Assembly: GCF_900299535.1 (NCBI RefSeq)
Contig: NZ_OMKE01000014.1
Coordinates: forward strand, 1-64,000
Length of the DNA stretch: 64,000 bases
Origin: Aquimarina aquimarini
GTDB lineage: Bacteria; Bacteroidota; Bacteroidia; Flavobacteriales; Flavobacteriaceae
Direction: 5' to 3'
Below, in pieces: positions 16,701-25,044 of the stretch; positions within the stretch are counted from its first letter, which is position 1, and each line of letters starts with the position of its first letter. The notes beneath the pieces are model-generated. The model did no database searches, was not told the DNA's origin, and worked only from the letters and a program-made list of their open reading frames with translations. A program made the position numbers and the translations under genes.

Positions 16701-18197
16701 CTATTTTAGATTTTTATTTTCAAATACCAGAACATAAGCTTGTTCCATTTTCTCAATTTCAATATCACTTAGCTCTTTGTAAAGGTTTCGTTTTCTACTT
16801 GCAAGTTTTCCTTTATTTTGGTGAAGGAACAATATCATACGATCAACTTTTTTATCTGGCATATCTACTATACTCTGGATGTTACTCTTCAGTTCATCAT
16901 AGCACTGAAGGAAAAGAAGTTCTTCGGGAATATCTGTTGTAATTGTTGATTGTATGGCTCTTGCCAAAAATACAGTATGATTTGTTAGATCTGGATATCT
17001 GAACAATGCTTCTATATCCGATGCATTATTAACTGACATTTCACCAGAATCGTTAATGTTATATTTTACTTTTCGTTCTATCAACTTAGAAAGTAATTCT
17101 AAAGTAGCATCATATTCATCCATATGGGCGAGTATTTGAGCTGAAACAGGGAGTATTGTACTATTTGGTACAATGCCATCACGTACTAGAATATCATGTA
17201 TTAGAAAGCGGTGAATTCTTCCGTTACCGTCTTCAAACGGATGAATATATACATAACCAAATGATACCATTGTGGCTTTTATAATTGTTGCAGTTGATGA
17301 GTTCTTTTTGTTTAGGTCAATAAGTCCTTTCATAAGTGACTTTACAAATTGTGGTGGAGGACATACATAATGTACTTTTTGTGTATAGTCCCTCATTGTT
17401 TGACCTACATAGTTTTGAAAATTTCTAAAGCCATCATCTACATACCTTGGATCAACAATAATATTTTGCATACGTACCAATTCTACTTCTGACAATGATT
17501 CTTCAAAAGATTTTTGGCCAGCTTCTTCTAGTAAAACAATGAATTTATCCATTCTGTCTTGTGATGGCTCTTCTTTCTCTATTTCACTTGATGATTTTGA
17601 TTCTTTCTTATATAGGTAATAGCTTGCTCGTTTAAAAATTTCTGGAGAATATTCATGCTTTAGATTTTCAATTTCACCTTGAATATCCCAATCAAGTAAA
17701 TCTTTGAGTTCTGTTGTCTTTCTAATTATTGGACAGTATTCTTTAGATCCGAGAAGGTTGTCATTTATTTTCCATTTAGATATTTTTGTAATACTTCCTG
17801 TTACATATTTAGATGAATCTAATAAGTCTTCATAATTAGAAATAGTTATGTCAACATCTATTGATTTAACTCCAGTGAATTCATAAAGAAAACCTATTAT
17901 TCTTGAATATTTTCGATTTGGATTTGCTTTTACATAGTCAGCTATTGTTTGATGCTCAACTGAAGAGAAAACTTCCTTTATGAATGCTAGGTTTAAATCA
18001 TCATATTTTAAAGCAAATTCTAAATGAGAAATTGGATTGTCATTTTTCACATCATATTTTGATTTGAAAGTCCGTACTACTGTATTTGTTAAGCTTATTT
18101 CTATTTTATCAGTTGACCCTATATATGATTCGTGAGTTAATTGAAAGCCTTTGATTTTTAATTTTTCTTGAAGCCAAGTAAATCCTATTTTTTTCAT
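16701..18197 (-). CDS. Fic-domain protein (AMP-transferase type), long form
   Basis: 498 residues. The complete Fic active-site motif HPFEDGNGRIHR is at 319-330, so transfer of a nucleotide monophosphate to a protein hydroxyl is expected. SSSEIEKE at 202-209 resembles the inhibitory S-x3-E-(G/N) helix of class II Fic proteins, with Lys in place of Gly/Asn. The first 160 residues (including FALKYDDLNL and NNLLGSKEYCPIIRKT-like segments) match the N-domain of long stand-alone Fic proteins. No antitoxin gene is adjacent. The promoter region carries phased repeats. Target unknown. Confidence 0.88.
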   Translation of the reverse strand: MKKIGFTWLQEKLKIKGFQLTHESYIGSTDKIEISLTNTVVRTFKSKYDVKNDNPISHLEFALKYDDLNLAFIKEVFSSVEHQTIADYVKANPNRKYSRIIGFLYEFTGVKSIDVDITISNYEDLLDSSKYVTGSITKISKWKINDNLLGSKEYCPIIRKTTELKDLLDWDIQGEIENLKHEYSPEIFKRASYYLYKKESKSSSEIEKEEPSQDRMDKFIVLLEEAGQKSFEESLSEVELVRMQNIIVDPRYVDDGFRNFQNYVGQTMRDYTQKVHYVCPPPQFVKSLMKGLIDLNKKNSSTATIIKATMVSFGYVYIHPFEDGNGRIHRFLIHDILVRDGIVPNSTILPVSAQILAHMDEYDATLELLSKLIERKVKYNINDSGEMSVNNASDIEALFRYPDLTNHTVFLARAIQSTITTDIPEELLFLQCYDELKSNIQSIVDMPDKKVDRMILFLHQNKGKLASRKRNLYKELSDIEIEKMEQAYVLVFENKNLK

Positions 18198-18210
18198 TTA
18201 TTTTCTATTA

Positions 18211-18350
18211 ACTGGGGTAAAATTCATTTTACAGGGGTAAATATAGTTTATTTTACCTAAATAGGGGTAAAATCCATTTAATGCCAGTTTTTAGAGGTAA
18301 AAATTATTTCACTAGGATAATATCGTTTTTATCTAGATTTTTGAGGGTAA
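18211..18350. repeat. Helically phased GGGGTAAA repeats upstream of the Fic gene
   Basis: The motif (A/G)GGGTAA, or a close variant, begins near 18214, 18234, 18264, 18294, 18314 (degenerate, AGGATAA) and 18344. The steps are 20, 30, 30, 20 and 30 bases, all multiples of about one DNA turn. An inverted version, TTTTACCTAA, lies at 18251-18260. They start 14 bases before the Fic start codon. This looks like an array of operator sites on one face of the helix, probably for a repressor or for autoregulation. Confidence 0.7.
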
Positions 18351-18489
18351 AAAGGTTTTTTTAGACATATTAGGTTGGTTACCTCTATTTTCTATGAATC
18401 TATATATTTTGCTTTTTACAGGCTTTTTAACTTCCAAATAAGACCTTAAAAACTATATTTTACTAGGAGATGTAATAAAGAAAACTTCT

Positions 18490-18882
18490 TTATAGAGTCA
18501 TCGTGAGTTGTAATGATATTTTCAATTTCAGAACTGTCTTTAGCTTCTTGCAAGTCCACCTTTTAATAGTTCCGTTAATTGTTGCACCTAAATGACCAGC
18601 CAATTTTTCAGATTGTTTTCCGTAAAAACTAATATTATCAGCTAACGATTTTTCTGAATTATTATCCTCTCCACGTTTCAGTTCAAACAATAGATTCCAA
18701 ATTCTGTGGGCTAATTCATTAGACCATTTTAAACACTCAACCTTAGTTTTATCCGTTGATTCAGGATCATCCCAAATTGCTCTATTCATAACAGTCATAT
18801 CAGAAAGTAATAGTTCATTAAATATTACTTTATCTTCCACTGATTTTGATGATAACCAGAGAACGGTCTCTTTTAATGTCAT
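18490..18882 (-). CDS. Orphan soluble protein, possibly frameshifted near the C-terminus
   Basis: 130 residues as read, helical, beginning MTLKETVLWLSSKSVEDK; it contains the WSNELAHRIWNLLFELKRG helix. No family was recognised. After about residue 108 the sequence turns into a Lys/Leu-rich tail (CKKLKTVLKLK) that looks unnatural. Another frame of the same DNA reads VDLQEAKDSSEIENIITTHD and stays open to a stop at 18446-18448, so a one-base slip around 18554-18564 is likely. Start and first 105 residues seem sound. Confidence 0.5.
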   Translation of the reverse strand: MTLKETVLWLSSKSVEDKVIFNELLLSDMTVMNRAIWDDPESTDKTKVECLKWSNELAHRIWNLLFELKRGEDNNSEKSLADNISFYGKQSEKLAGHLGATINGTIKRWTCKKLKTVLKLKISLQLTMTL

Positions 18883-18903
18883 TTTGTGATTTTGATTTAA
18901 GTT

Positions 18904-19221
18904 CTATTTAAAAAGACGTTGAAAAAAACTCTTTTCGGGTTCTGGATAGACATTTTCATTCCGTTCAATATATCCGTATACTTCGTCCGATATTTTTGCT
19001 TTCAATTCTAGAATTTCATTTTTCATTTCATCCGTAAGTTTAGAACTGTAAAGTCTGGATTTAATCATAAATAGATTATTAGAAATGGTAGCGATTATTT
19101 CAAAATCACCTCCAATATTCTCAGGTACGTCTTTGGGCTTTGCTGTCCGATCTTCTTCCCATTGAGCTTGACCATTATATTTACAGTATAGTTTATAAGT
19201 GTCAAGATTTATTTTGTCCAT
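18904..19221 (-). CDS. Hypothetical protein, 105 residues
   Basis: The ATG at 19221 (MDKINLDTYKLYCKYNG) is preferred; an in-frame ATG at 19260 would add 13 residues. The protein is predicted soluble, with a beta-rich first half (DFEIIATISNNLFMI) and a helical second half ending in KSFFQRLFK. No family was recognised. It lies 21 bases before the next orphan gene on the same strand, so the two probably form an operon within the accessory island. Confidence 0.55.
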   Translation of the reverse strand: MDKINLDTYKLYCKYNGQAQWEEDRTAKPKDVPENIGGDFEIIATISNNLFMIKSRLYSSKLTDEMKNEILELKAKISDEVYGYIERNENVYPEPEKSFFQRLFK

Positions 19222-19358
19222 TAATTTGCTTAAATTTTTTACAACAATAAAATATAGCATCTATACTCCTTAACATTAGTTAGTATATAGTTACTAGCTA
19301 TCCTTATTTTATATCTAGAATAAAAATACTACTATTCTTTTATAAGAGTTATTGCTAG

Positions 19359-19407
19359 AAACCAAAAAGGCTTTACAGAGTCTTATCTTGTAAAGCCTTT
19401 TTGGTTT
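19359..19407 (-). terminator. Strong terminator with a 19-base-pair stem
   Basis: Positions 19359-19377 and 19389-19407 are perfect reverse complements around an 11-base loop, with a T run on either strand. It lies downstream of the minus-strand di-heme peroxidase gene ending at 19474 and also insulates the accessory island. Confidence 0.92.
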
Positions 19408-19473
19408 TTGATAGTGTACTTCCCTGAATAGAGTTGATCTTTTTTAGGTTAGTATTCGAGATTTTTCACTTTA

Positions 19474-20826
19474 TCATTTTTTGGTTTTACATCCTAAATC
19501 CATTTGTGATTGCTCATCATTATTAGGAAAACAATAGCCTGATTTTATTGTTTCGGGTACATATCGGGTAAGATCGGTATCTCGTAAACTATTTTCTATA
19601 AAAACAGTAAGATTTTCTATTTCTTGATCTGTCAAGTTTAGAGTACCAAATTGAGGCGCTAGATTTTCTATAGTAACTTCTGTAGATTGTGCAACCCCTT
19701 TATTTTTATACGCAACGACATCTTTTATAGAGGTAAAAGTACCCCCGTGTCCATAAAAACCAGCATCGATCAAGTTGTATAATGTGGGAGTTTTAAACTT
19801 ATAATCATCATTAGGATTTTTGGTAAACCCTCCTCTTCCTTTTTTTACATTTTCAAAATTTACTCCACTCAATACAACAGCATTTTTTGTGTTATCAAAA
19901 TCTCCCATCCCAAAGGCATAAAAACCTGTATCATTGAGTGCAGGGCCAGTATGACATTCATAACATTTTGCTTTTCCAAAAAAGGCAATAGCTCCTTTTT
20001 TTTCTACCGTACCCATTGCGTCATAATCTCCCTTTAGCCATTCTTGCCATGGAGACTTATTGGCCAATAATGTTCTCTCATAAGCTGCTATAGCAAGACC
20101 TGCATTTTTGGTAGTATACCGCATGCTCTCCTCGATATCACCAAATGCTTGATCAAACATCTCTTTGTACCCAAAGGTATCAACAAAGTCTTTATCTACC
20201 TTTAGCCGGTGTACTCCTTGTCCCTTTATGGCCTGAACCTCTACCCCTTGTAATCCCAGAAAATTTTCTTGAATTTTATCCCAGTTAGCTTCTGTACCCT
20301 CATTAGTACCCGTTCCTCCAAATTGTCCGTTCCACAGCATTACATCTTGATAAGCAACATTAAGCAGTGTAGGGGAGCGAACAGGTTGTATATCTACAGA
20401 ATCTACAGGTACATTATTATCGATGACCCGCTCACTACCATTGTACCCAAACCCAATACCACATTCTCCAACACCTTGTCTTACACCAGAACTAAACCCC
20501 GCTGTAGCTTGATGGCATGAAGCACAAGAATAGGTCTCCTTCATACTCTCTACCTTTGGGTTTTTGCCCAATGCCGTTTCGTGTAATAGTAGCTTTCCTA
20601 GTTCAACTTTTTCTTTAGTAATTGGATTTAATGGGTCTTGAGGGATATTGGTATAATCATCACTTTCTGGCAACATAAAATAAGCAAGACCTTGTTCTTT
20701 TGATATATCTACAAGAAGCAATTTGAGTTCCTTATCCAGATTTGATGCAATAGGTATATACTCATCATCGCTAGTACAAGAGCATAAAAGTAATACAGTA
20801 AATAGAAGAGTAATTGTTTTTGTCAT
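19474..20826 (-). CDS. Di-heme cytochrome c peroxidase family lipoprotein
   Basis: 450 residues with a lipoprotein-like signal (LLFTVLLLCSC). Two heme c motifs, CASCH (101-105) and CYECH (288-292), and a wide N-terminal domain mark the bacterial CcpA/MauG superfamily. These periplasmic enzymes reduce hydrogen peroxide with electrons from small cytochromes, or oxidise protein side chains. The region between the hemes has the conserved RSPTLLNVAYQDVMLWNG and NAGLAIAAYERTLL segments. It is longer than the MbnH-like relative at 29.9 kb and stands alone with its own terminator. Confidence 0.88.
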   Translation of the reverse strand: MTKTITLLFTVLLLCSCTSDDEYIPIASNLDKELKLLLVDISKEQGLAYFMLPESDDYTNIPQDPLNPITKEKVELGKLLLHETALGKNPKVESMKETYSCASCHQATAGFSSGVRQGVGECGIGFGYNGSERVIDNNVPVDSVDIQPVRSPTLLNVAYQDVMLWNGQFGGTGTNEGTEANWDKIQENFLGLQGVEVQAIKGQGVHRLKVDKDFVDTFGYKEMFDQAFGDIEESMRYTTKNAGLAIAAYERTLLANKSPWQEWLKGDYDAMGTVEKKGAIAFFGKAKCYECHTGPALNDTGFYAFGMGDFDNTKNAVVLSGVNFENVKKGRGGFTKNPNDDYKFKTPTLYNLIDAGFYGHGGTFTSIKDVVAYKNKGVAQSTEVTIENLAPQFGTLNLTDQEIENLTVFIENSLRDTDLTRYVPETIKSGYCFPNNDEQSQMDLGCKTKK

Positions 20827-20946
20827 AAAAATCTTTTTTGTTTATTTGTTTGGTTTTGTGGTTGTTATGGTTGAATATAATGAATGATTCTATATCGTAA
20901 TAGGGGAATTTACCCCGAATTTATTGGATTTCCAAATCTGTTTTTT

Positions 20947-22224
20947 TTATCTGGATTTTAGAAATAACAAGATATTCATGATTATAAGTGCTAGCAATGA
21001 AGGCAACAACCAGGCCAAACTGTATAAACCCAAAGGAAGAGTTTCTAAAATAGGTGTTACAATAGTATCCAATCCTATTGAGGCTAAAAAATCGGGAATA
21101 CTAAATATAATAGTTACTATTACCACTGTCTTAAATACCATAGAAGAAGTGAATCTATCTGGCAAAACATTTAGTACAATCAAAACAATTGTAATAGGGT
21201 AAATAAACATAAGTGCTGGTATGGCTATATCAATAATATAATGTACATCAAATTGTCCCATTATTACCCCCAAAATACAACCAATAACAGCCGTAATAAC
21301 ATATGTATTATGAGAATCATTGCAAATACCTTTGATAAAATCTGCTGTACCTGTTACAATACCAACTGCAGTGGTAAAACAGGCTAGACCCACAAGAATG
21401 CTAAGAAAAACTTTACCAATTTCTCCCAATGTTTTTAAGCTAAGGCCAGATAATAGGTCAGTTCTTGTAATGTTTGGATCAAATTGATTATTAAATAGAG
21501 CTCCGTTATAAATCATTCCTGAGTAGATGATAAAAAGCCCTATTCCTGCAATGATACCAGATTTTATGATCAATCCTTGATTTTGCTTAAAATCGGTAGT
21601 TCCTTTAATTTTTAAAGAGACTATAATTACACCCCCTACTACTACAGCACCAATGGCATCAAAAGTTTGATACCCTTCTAGTAATCCATTTATAATAGGT
21701 GTCTCAAAAACAGATGGGTTTATTACAGGGCTTTGAATAGAGAATATACCTATACAAATAATACTAAGAACAACTATAAATATAAGAGGAGAAAGAAACT
21801 TCCCTAGTAGATTAAGGATTTTAGATCGATTAAGTACAAAAAGTAGTACTAGTGCAAAATAAACAGTACTAGTAAGCCAGGCACTAGTGCCAAAAAAAGG
21901 CTGTATAGCCATTTCATGAGTTACAGATGCGGTTCTTGGAGATGGCAATGCTATAGAGATCATATAGACCAGAATACAATATATAAGGCTAAATGTAGGA
22001 GATACTTTTTTTGCAAAGTCTAGCATCGTTCCTTGTAATCGGGCATGGGCAAAAATCCCTAATAGAGGAATAAGCACTGCAGAGATCACAAAACCTAGAA
22101 TAACCATAAACCATGCATCTCCTGCTTTAAGCCCCAAAAGAGGGGGAAGCATGAGATTACCAGCACCAAAAAACATAGAAAATAAGGCAAATCCAGCAAC
22201 AAAAGTTTCTTTATTAAATCTCAT
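20947..22224 (-). CDS. brnQ: Branched-chain amino acid transporter, LIVCS family
   Basis: 425 residues, almost entirely hydrophobic with about twelve transmembrane helices. The opening segment ETFVAGFALFSMFFGAGNLM and the ALPSPRTASVTHEMA stretch are hallmarks of BrnQ, which carries leucine, isoleucine and valine with sodium or protons across the inner membrane. Length is normal for the family. It is divergent from an alpha/beta hydrolase gene and has no operon partner. Confidence 0.9.
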   Translation of the reverse strand: MRFNKETFVAGFALFSMFFGAGNLMLPPLLGLKAGDAWFMVILGFVISAVLIPLLGIFAHARLQGTMLDFAKKVSPTFSLIYCILVYMISIALPSPRTASVTHEMAIQPFFGTSAWLTSTVYFALVLLFVLNRSKILNLLGKFLSPLIFIVVLSIICIGIFSIQSPVINPSVFETPIINGLLEGYQTFDAIGAVVVGGVIIVSLKIKGTTDFKQNQGLIIKSGIIAGIGLFIIYSGMIYNGALFNNQFDPNITRTDLLSGLSLKTLGEIGKVFLSILVGLACFTTAVGIVTGTADFIKGICNDSHNTYVITAVIGCILGVIMGQFDVHYIIDIAIPALMFIYPITIVLIVLNVLPDRFTSSMVFKTVVIVTIIFSIPDFLASIGLDTIVTPILETLPLGLYSLAWLLPSLLALIIMNILLFLKSR

Positions 22225-22391
22225 ATGGTTAGATATTTATATCTCTTTAATAAACAATAATAACGAAACCTTAAGACTCATACAAAATAATCATTGTAGT
22301 ATTACAAATAGGAGAGCAAAGAAAAAAGAACCTATTTCCGTTTAAAAAAAGTTCATTTTCTAGTTTCTTTGTTCTCTTGAAAACGAATCAA

Positions 22392-23171
22392 ATGATAGTA
22401 ACACATAAAAACATTGCGATACATTATAAAACTTTTGGAAAAGGAGCCCCCATAGTTTTTTTGCATGGATTTTTAGAAAACACCATTATGTGGGAACAAA
22501 CTATAGATTCATTATCAGACACCTATCATTGCATTTCAATTGATTTATTGGGTCATGGTCATACTGAATCTATGGGGTATATTCATACTATGGAGGATAT
22601 GGCGCAGGCTGTAAAAGCCGTTCTGGATACTCTGGCAGTAACCAATGTAACTTTTATTGGTCATTCTATGGGAGGATATGTGGCATTAGCCTGTATTGAT
22701 CTATTTACTGATATAGCTTCTGGATTGGTATTGCTCAACTCTACATCACTACCCGATAGCCCCCAAAGGCAACAAACCAGAACTAGAGCTATAGAGATTG
22801 TAAAAAAGAATCCCAATGCATATACCAGTATGGCGATTGCCAATCTCTTTGCCCCCAAAAACAGAATAAAATTTGATCAGGAGATCAAAGAGATCAAAGA
22901 TCAAGCATCAAAAATCTCATTACAAGGAATCATATCTGGATTAGAAGGAATGAAGATTAGAAAAGATCGATCCTCTATCCTTGCAAATTTTGAAGGCTCT
23001 AAAATTATTGTTGCAGGAATCAAGGATCCTATACTGCCCATTGACCTAGTTGTCAAAGAAGCTCAATTATACAAAACTGATCTTATTCGTCTTGATGGGG
23101 GGCATATGTCTTACTTAGAAAATAAAGAAGAATACCTTAGAGAACTTCGTACGTTTCTAGCCACTCTCTAA
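22392..23171 (+). CDS. Alpha/beta hydrolase
   Basis: 259 residues from the ATG at 22392 (a TTG at 22377 is in frame). The fold is clear: oxyanion segment FLHGFLEN (23-30), nucleophile elbow GHSMGG with Ser92, a late Asp in VAGIKDPILP and the catalytic His in LDGGHMSYLE. A cap region of about 60 residues lies between. It has no signal peptide, so it acts in the cytoplasm. It resembles small esterases and MenH-like hydrolases, but the substrate cannot be told from sequence. Confidence 0.85.
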   Translation: MIVTHKNIAIHYKTFGKGAPIVFLHGFLENTIMWEQTIDSLSDTYHCISIDLLGHGHTESMGYIHTMEDMAQAVKAVLDTLAVTNVTFIGHSMGGYVALACIDLFTDIASGLVLLNSTSLPDSPQRQQTRTRAIEIVKKNPNAYTSMAIANLFAPKNRIKFDQEIKEIKDQASKISLQGIISGLEGMKIRKDRSSILANFEGSKIIVAGIKDPILPIDLVVKEAQLYKTDLIRLDGGHMSYLENKEEYLRELRTFLATL

Positions 23172-23397
23172 AAATTATAAATGAGCTACTACAAAATAGA
23201 GTGGGGTCATCATGAAACACTAGACAAAATACATTTTTAAAGGTTAAAAAACATGATTGTAAGGCAATTTTGATTAAAAACCAACCATTTAAGACATATT
23301 TTCTTACAAAAATAAGGTAATTCTCAAAAAAAATTGGTATTATTGTATTGATAATGAACCTATAACCCCAATTTATGAGTTATTAACCCCGCAAAAA

Positions 23398-23667
23398 ATG
23401 AAAAAAAATACCCCTAACTCCGCATTCTCCTTTTCAAAAATCTACTGTTCTTTATTTGGTCACAACTATTTAATTTCTAAAAATGTAACCCATCATATCA
23501 AAGAATATACGTGTTCTCATTGTGGTGAGCAAGCAACGACCAATAGTAGAGGTAGATTAGAAGTGATGACCCCCAAACTCAAAGAAATTAATAATGCTTT
23601 GGCCTCTGTGCATGCAAAAAAACTTGCAAAGACTGGTCCAAATACCCCGCTTCAGACTGCATCATAA
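23398..23667 (+). CDS. Small zinc-finger-like protein
   Basis: 89 residues. It contains CSLFGHNY (Cys17, His22) and CSHCGEQ (Cys39, Cys42), a spacing that could bind one metal ion, and then a basic Lys-rich helix. Similar small proteins of unknown function occur in Bacteroidota. It converges on the thiL gene, whose stop lies two bases after its own. Confidence 0.6.
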   Translation: MKKNTPNSAFSFSKIYCSLFGHNYLISKNVTHHIKEYTCSHCGEQATTNSRGRLEVMTPKLKEINNALASVHAKKLAKTGPNTPLQTAS

Positions 23668-23668
23668 T

Positions 23669-24715
23669 TTATTCTTTTAAAGGATTCCATCCCTGAGCTG
23701 TTATTTCAATTTTTTCATTGGCTCTGGTAACCAATCCTATTCCGCTTTTTTCATCGGTAATATGCCCAATAACCGTTAGACTTGGATTTGCCTTTATTTT
23801 AGGGTAATCTTCTTGTTTGATAGTAAATAGTAATTCATAATCTTCACCTCCATTTAGAGCAACGGTTGTACTATTTAGTGTAAACTCTTCGCAAGTAGAA
23901 ATCACTGTAGGATCAATTGGAATTTTTTCTTCATATAGATTTACTCCTACTTTTGATTGAGTACAAAGATGTATTACCTCAGAAGATAATCCATCACTTA
24001 TATCGATCATACTTGTTGGTTTGACTTCTAATGCTTTCAAAAGTTCAGGAATGTCCTTTCTTGCTTCAGGCTTTAGTTGCCTTTCTATAAGATATGTATA
24101 TTGATCAAGATCTGGTTGTGAATTAGGGTTTACCTCGTATACCTTTTTTTCTCTTTCAAGTATTTGAAGTCCTAGATAAGCAGCTCCCAAATCACCTGTT
24201 ACTACCAAAAGGTCACTCTCTTTGGCACCGTTTCTATATGTCAAATCTTCCTCATTGGCATGACCAACAGCTGTAATACTAATCAGTAATCCTGTAGTTG
24301 ATGAGGTAGTGTCGCCTCCTACAACATCAATATTATAAATTTTGGCAGCTGTTTCAATCCCAGTATACAATTCCTCTAGTGCTTCTATTGGAAAACGGTT
24401 TGAGACAGCGATAGAAACAGTAATTTGAGTAGCCGTAGCATTCATCGCATATACATCAGATAAATTTACTACCACAGCTTTATATCCCAAGTGCTTTAAA
24501 GGCACATAGGATAAATCAAAATGTATTCCTTCAATTAATAAATCAGTAGTAAGAACACACTTTTTATTTTCAAAATCCAAAACCGCGGCATCGTCACCAA
24601 TACCAAGGCAAGTTGTTTTTTGTTTGATCTCAAAATTTTTGGTCAAATGATTAATAAGTCCAAACTCTCCCAATTCTGATAATTGTGTGCGCGATGTATT
24701 TTTATCTTCAATCAT
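23669..24715 (-). CDS. thiL: Thiamine-monophosphate kinase
   Basis: 348 residues. ThiL phosphorylates thiamine monophosphate to the active cofactor thiamine diphosphate, using ATP and magnesium. Diagnostic parts are the N-terminal GDDAAVLD magnesium-binding motif, TDLLIEGIHFDL, VVGGDTTSS, VTGDLGAAYLG, and MIDISDGLSSEV with NGGEDYELLF near the end. The length and order fit the AIRS/PurM-like kinase family. The first residues (MIEDKNTSRTQLSELGEFGLI) are typical of the Bacteroidota form. Confidence 0.95.
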   Translation of the reverse strand: MIEDKNTSRTQLSELGEFGLINHLTKNFEIKQKTTCLGIGDDAAVLDFENKKCVLTTDLLIEGIHFDLSYVPLKHLGYKAVVVNLSDVYAMNATATQITVSIAVSNRFPIEALEELYTGIETAAKIYNIDVVGGDTTSSTTGLLISITAVGHANEEDLTYRNGAKESDLLVVTGDLGAAYLGLQILEREKKVYEVNPNSQPDLDQYTYLIERQLKPEARKDIPELLKALEVKPTSMIDISDGLSSEVIHLCTQSKVGVNLYEEKIPIDPTVISTCEEFTLNSTTVALNGGEDYELLFTIKQEDYPKIKANPSLTVIGHITDEKSGIGLVTRANEKIEITAQGWNPLKE

Positions 24716-25044
24716 GTTGCAAAGGTAATCAACAATCTAGCTTCAATTCATAAAAAAAATCTGAAAAATAAAGGATCATAAATTCTTTATAAGGAATCTA
24801 TATAGTGTTTAAAAAAACCAGCTTATATTTTATCAATAATGTTATTTATTTGAAAATAAACTTATTATAATTTAAAATATTTTGTTAAAAAAGTTAAAAA
24901 ACACCAAAATAATTAATAGTTAATGCAATATCTCTAAAAAACCATCAATAAAATTGATAAATTGTTTAACTATTTAATTATTAAACTATTAGCCTATGAT
25001 ATAAATCTTTGTACACAAACTCACTCTTAAAATACACAAACTCA
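24716..25044. other. AT-rich intergenic region
   Basis: 329 bases between divergent genes, very rich in A and T with short poly-A/T tracts. It must contain the promoter of the T9SS/MbnP operon, but no convincing TTG/TAnnTTTG pair, hairpin or small gene was found. Confidence 0.45.

Noticed and set aside
16646..16942. Open frame of 98 codons on the plus strand
   Set aside because: It runs antisense across the end of the Fic gene and through the GC-richer patch; the Fic frame is strongly supported.
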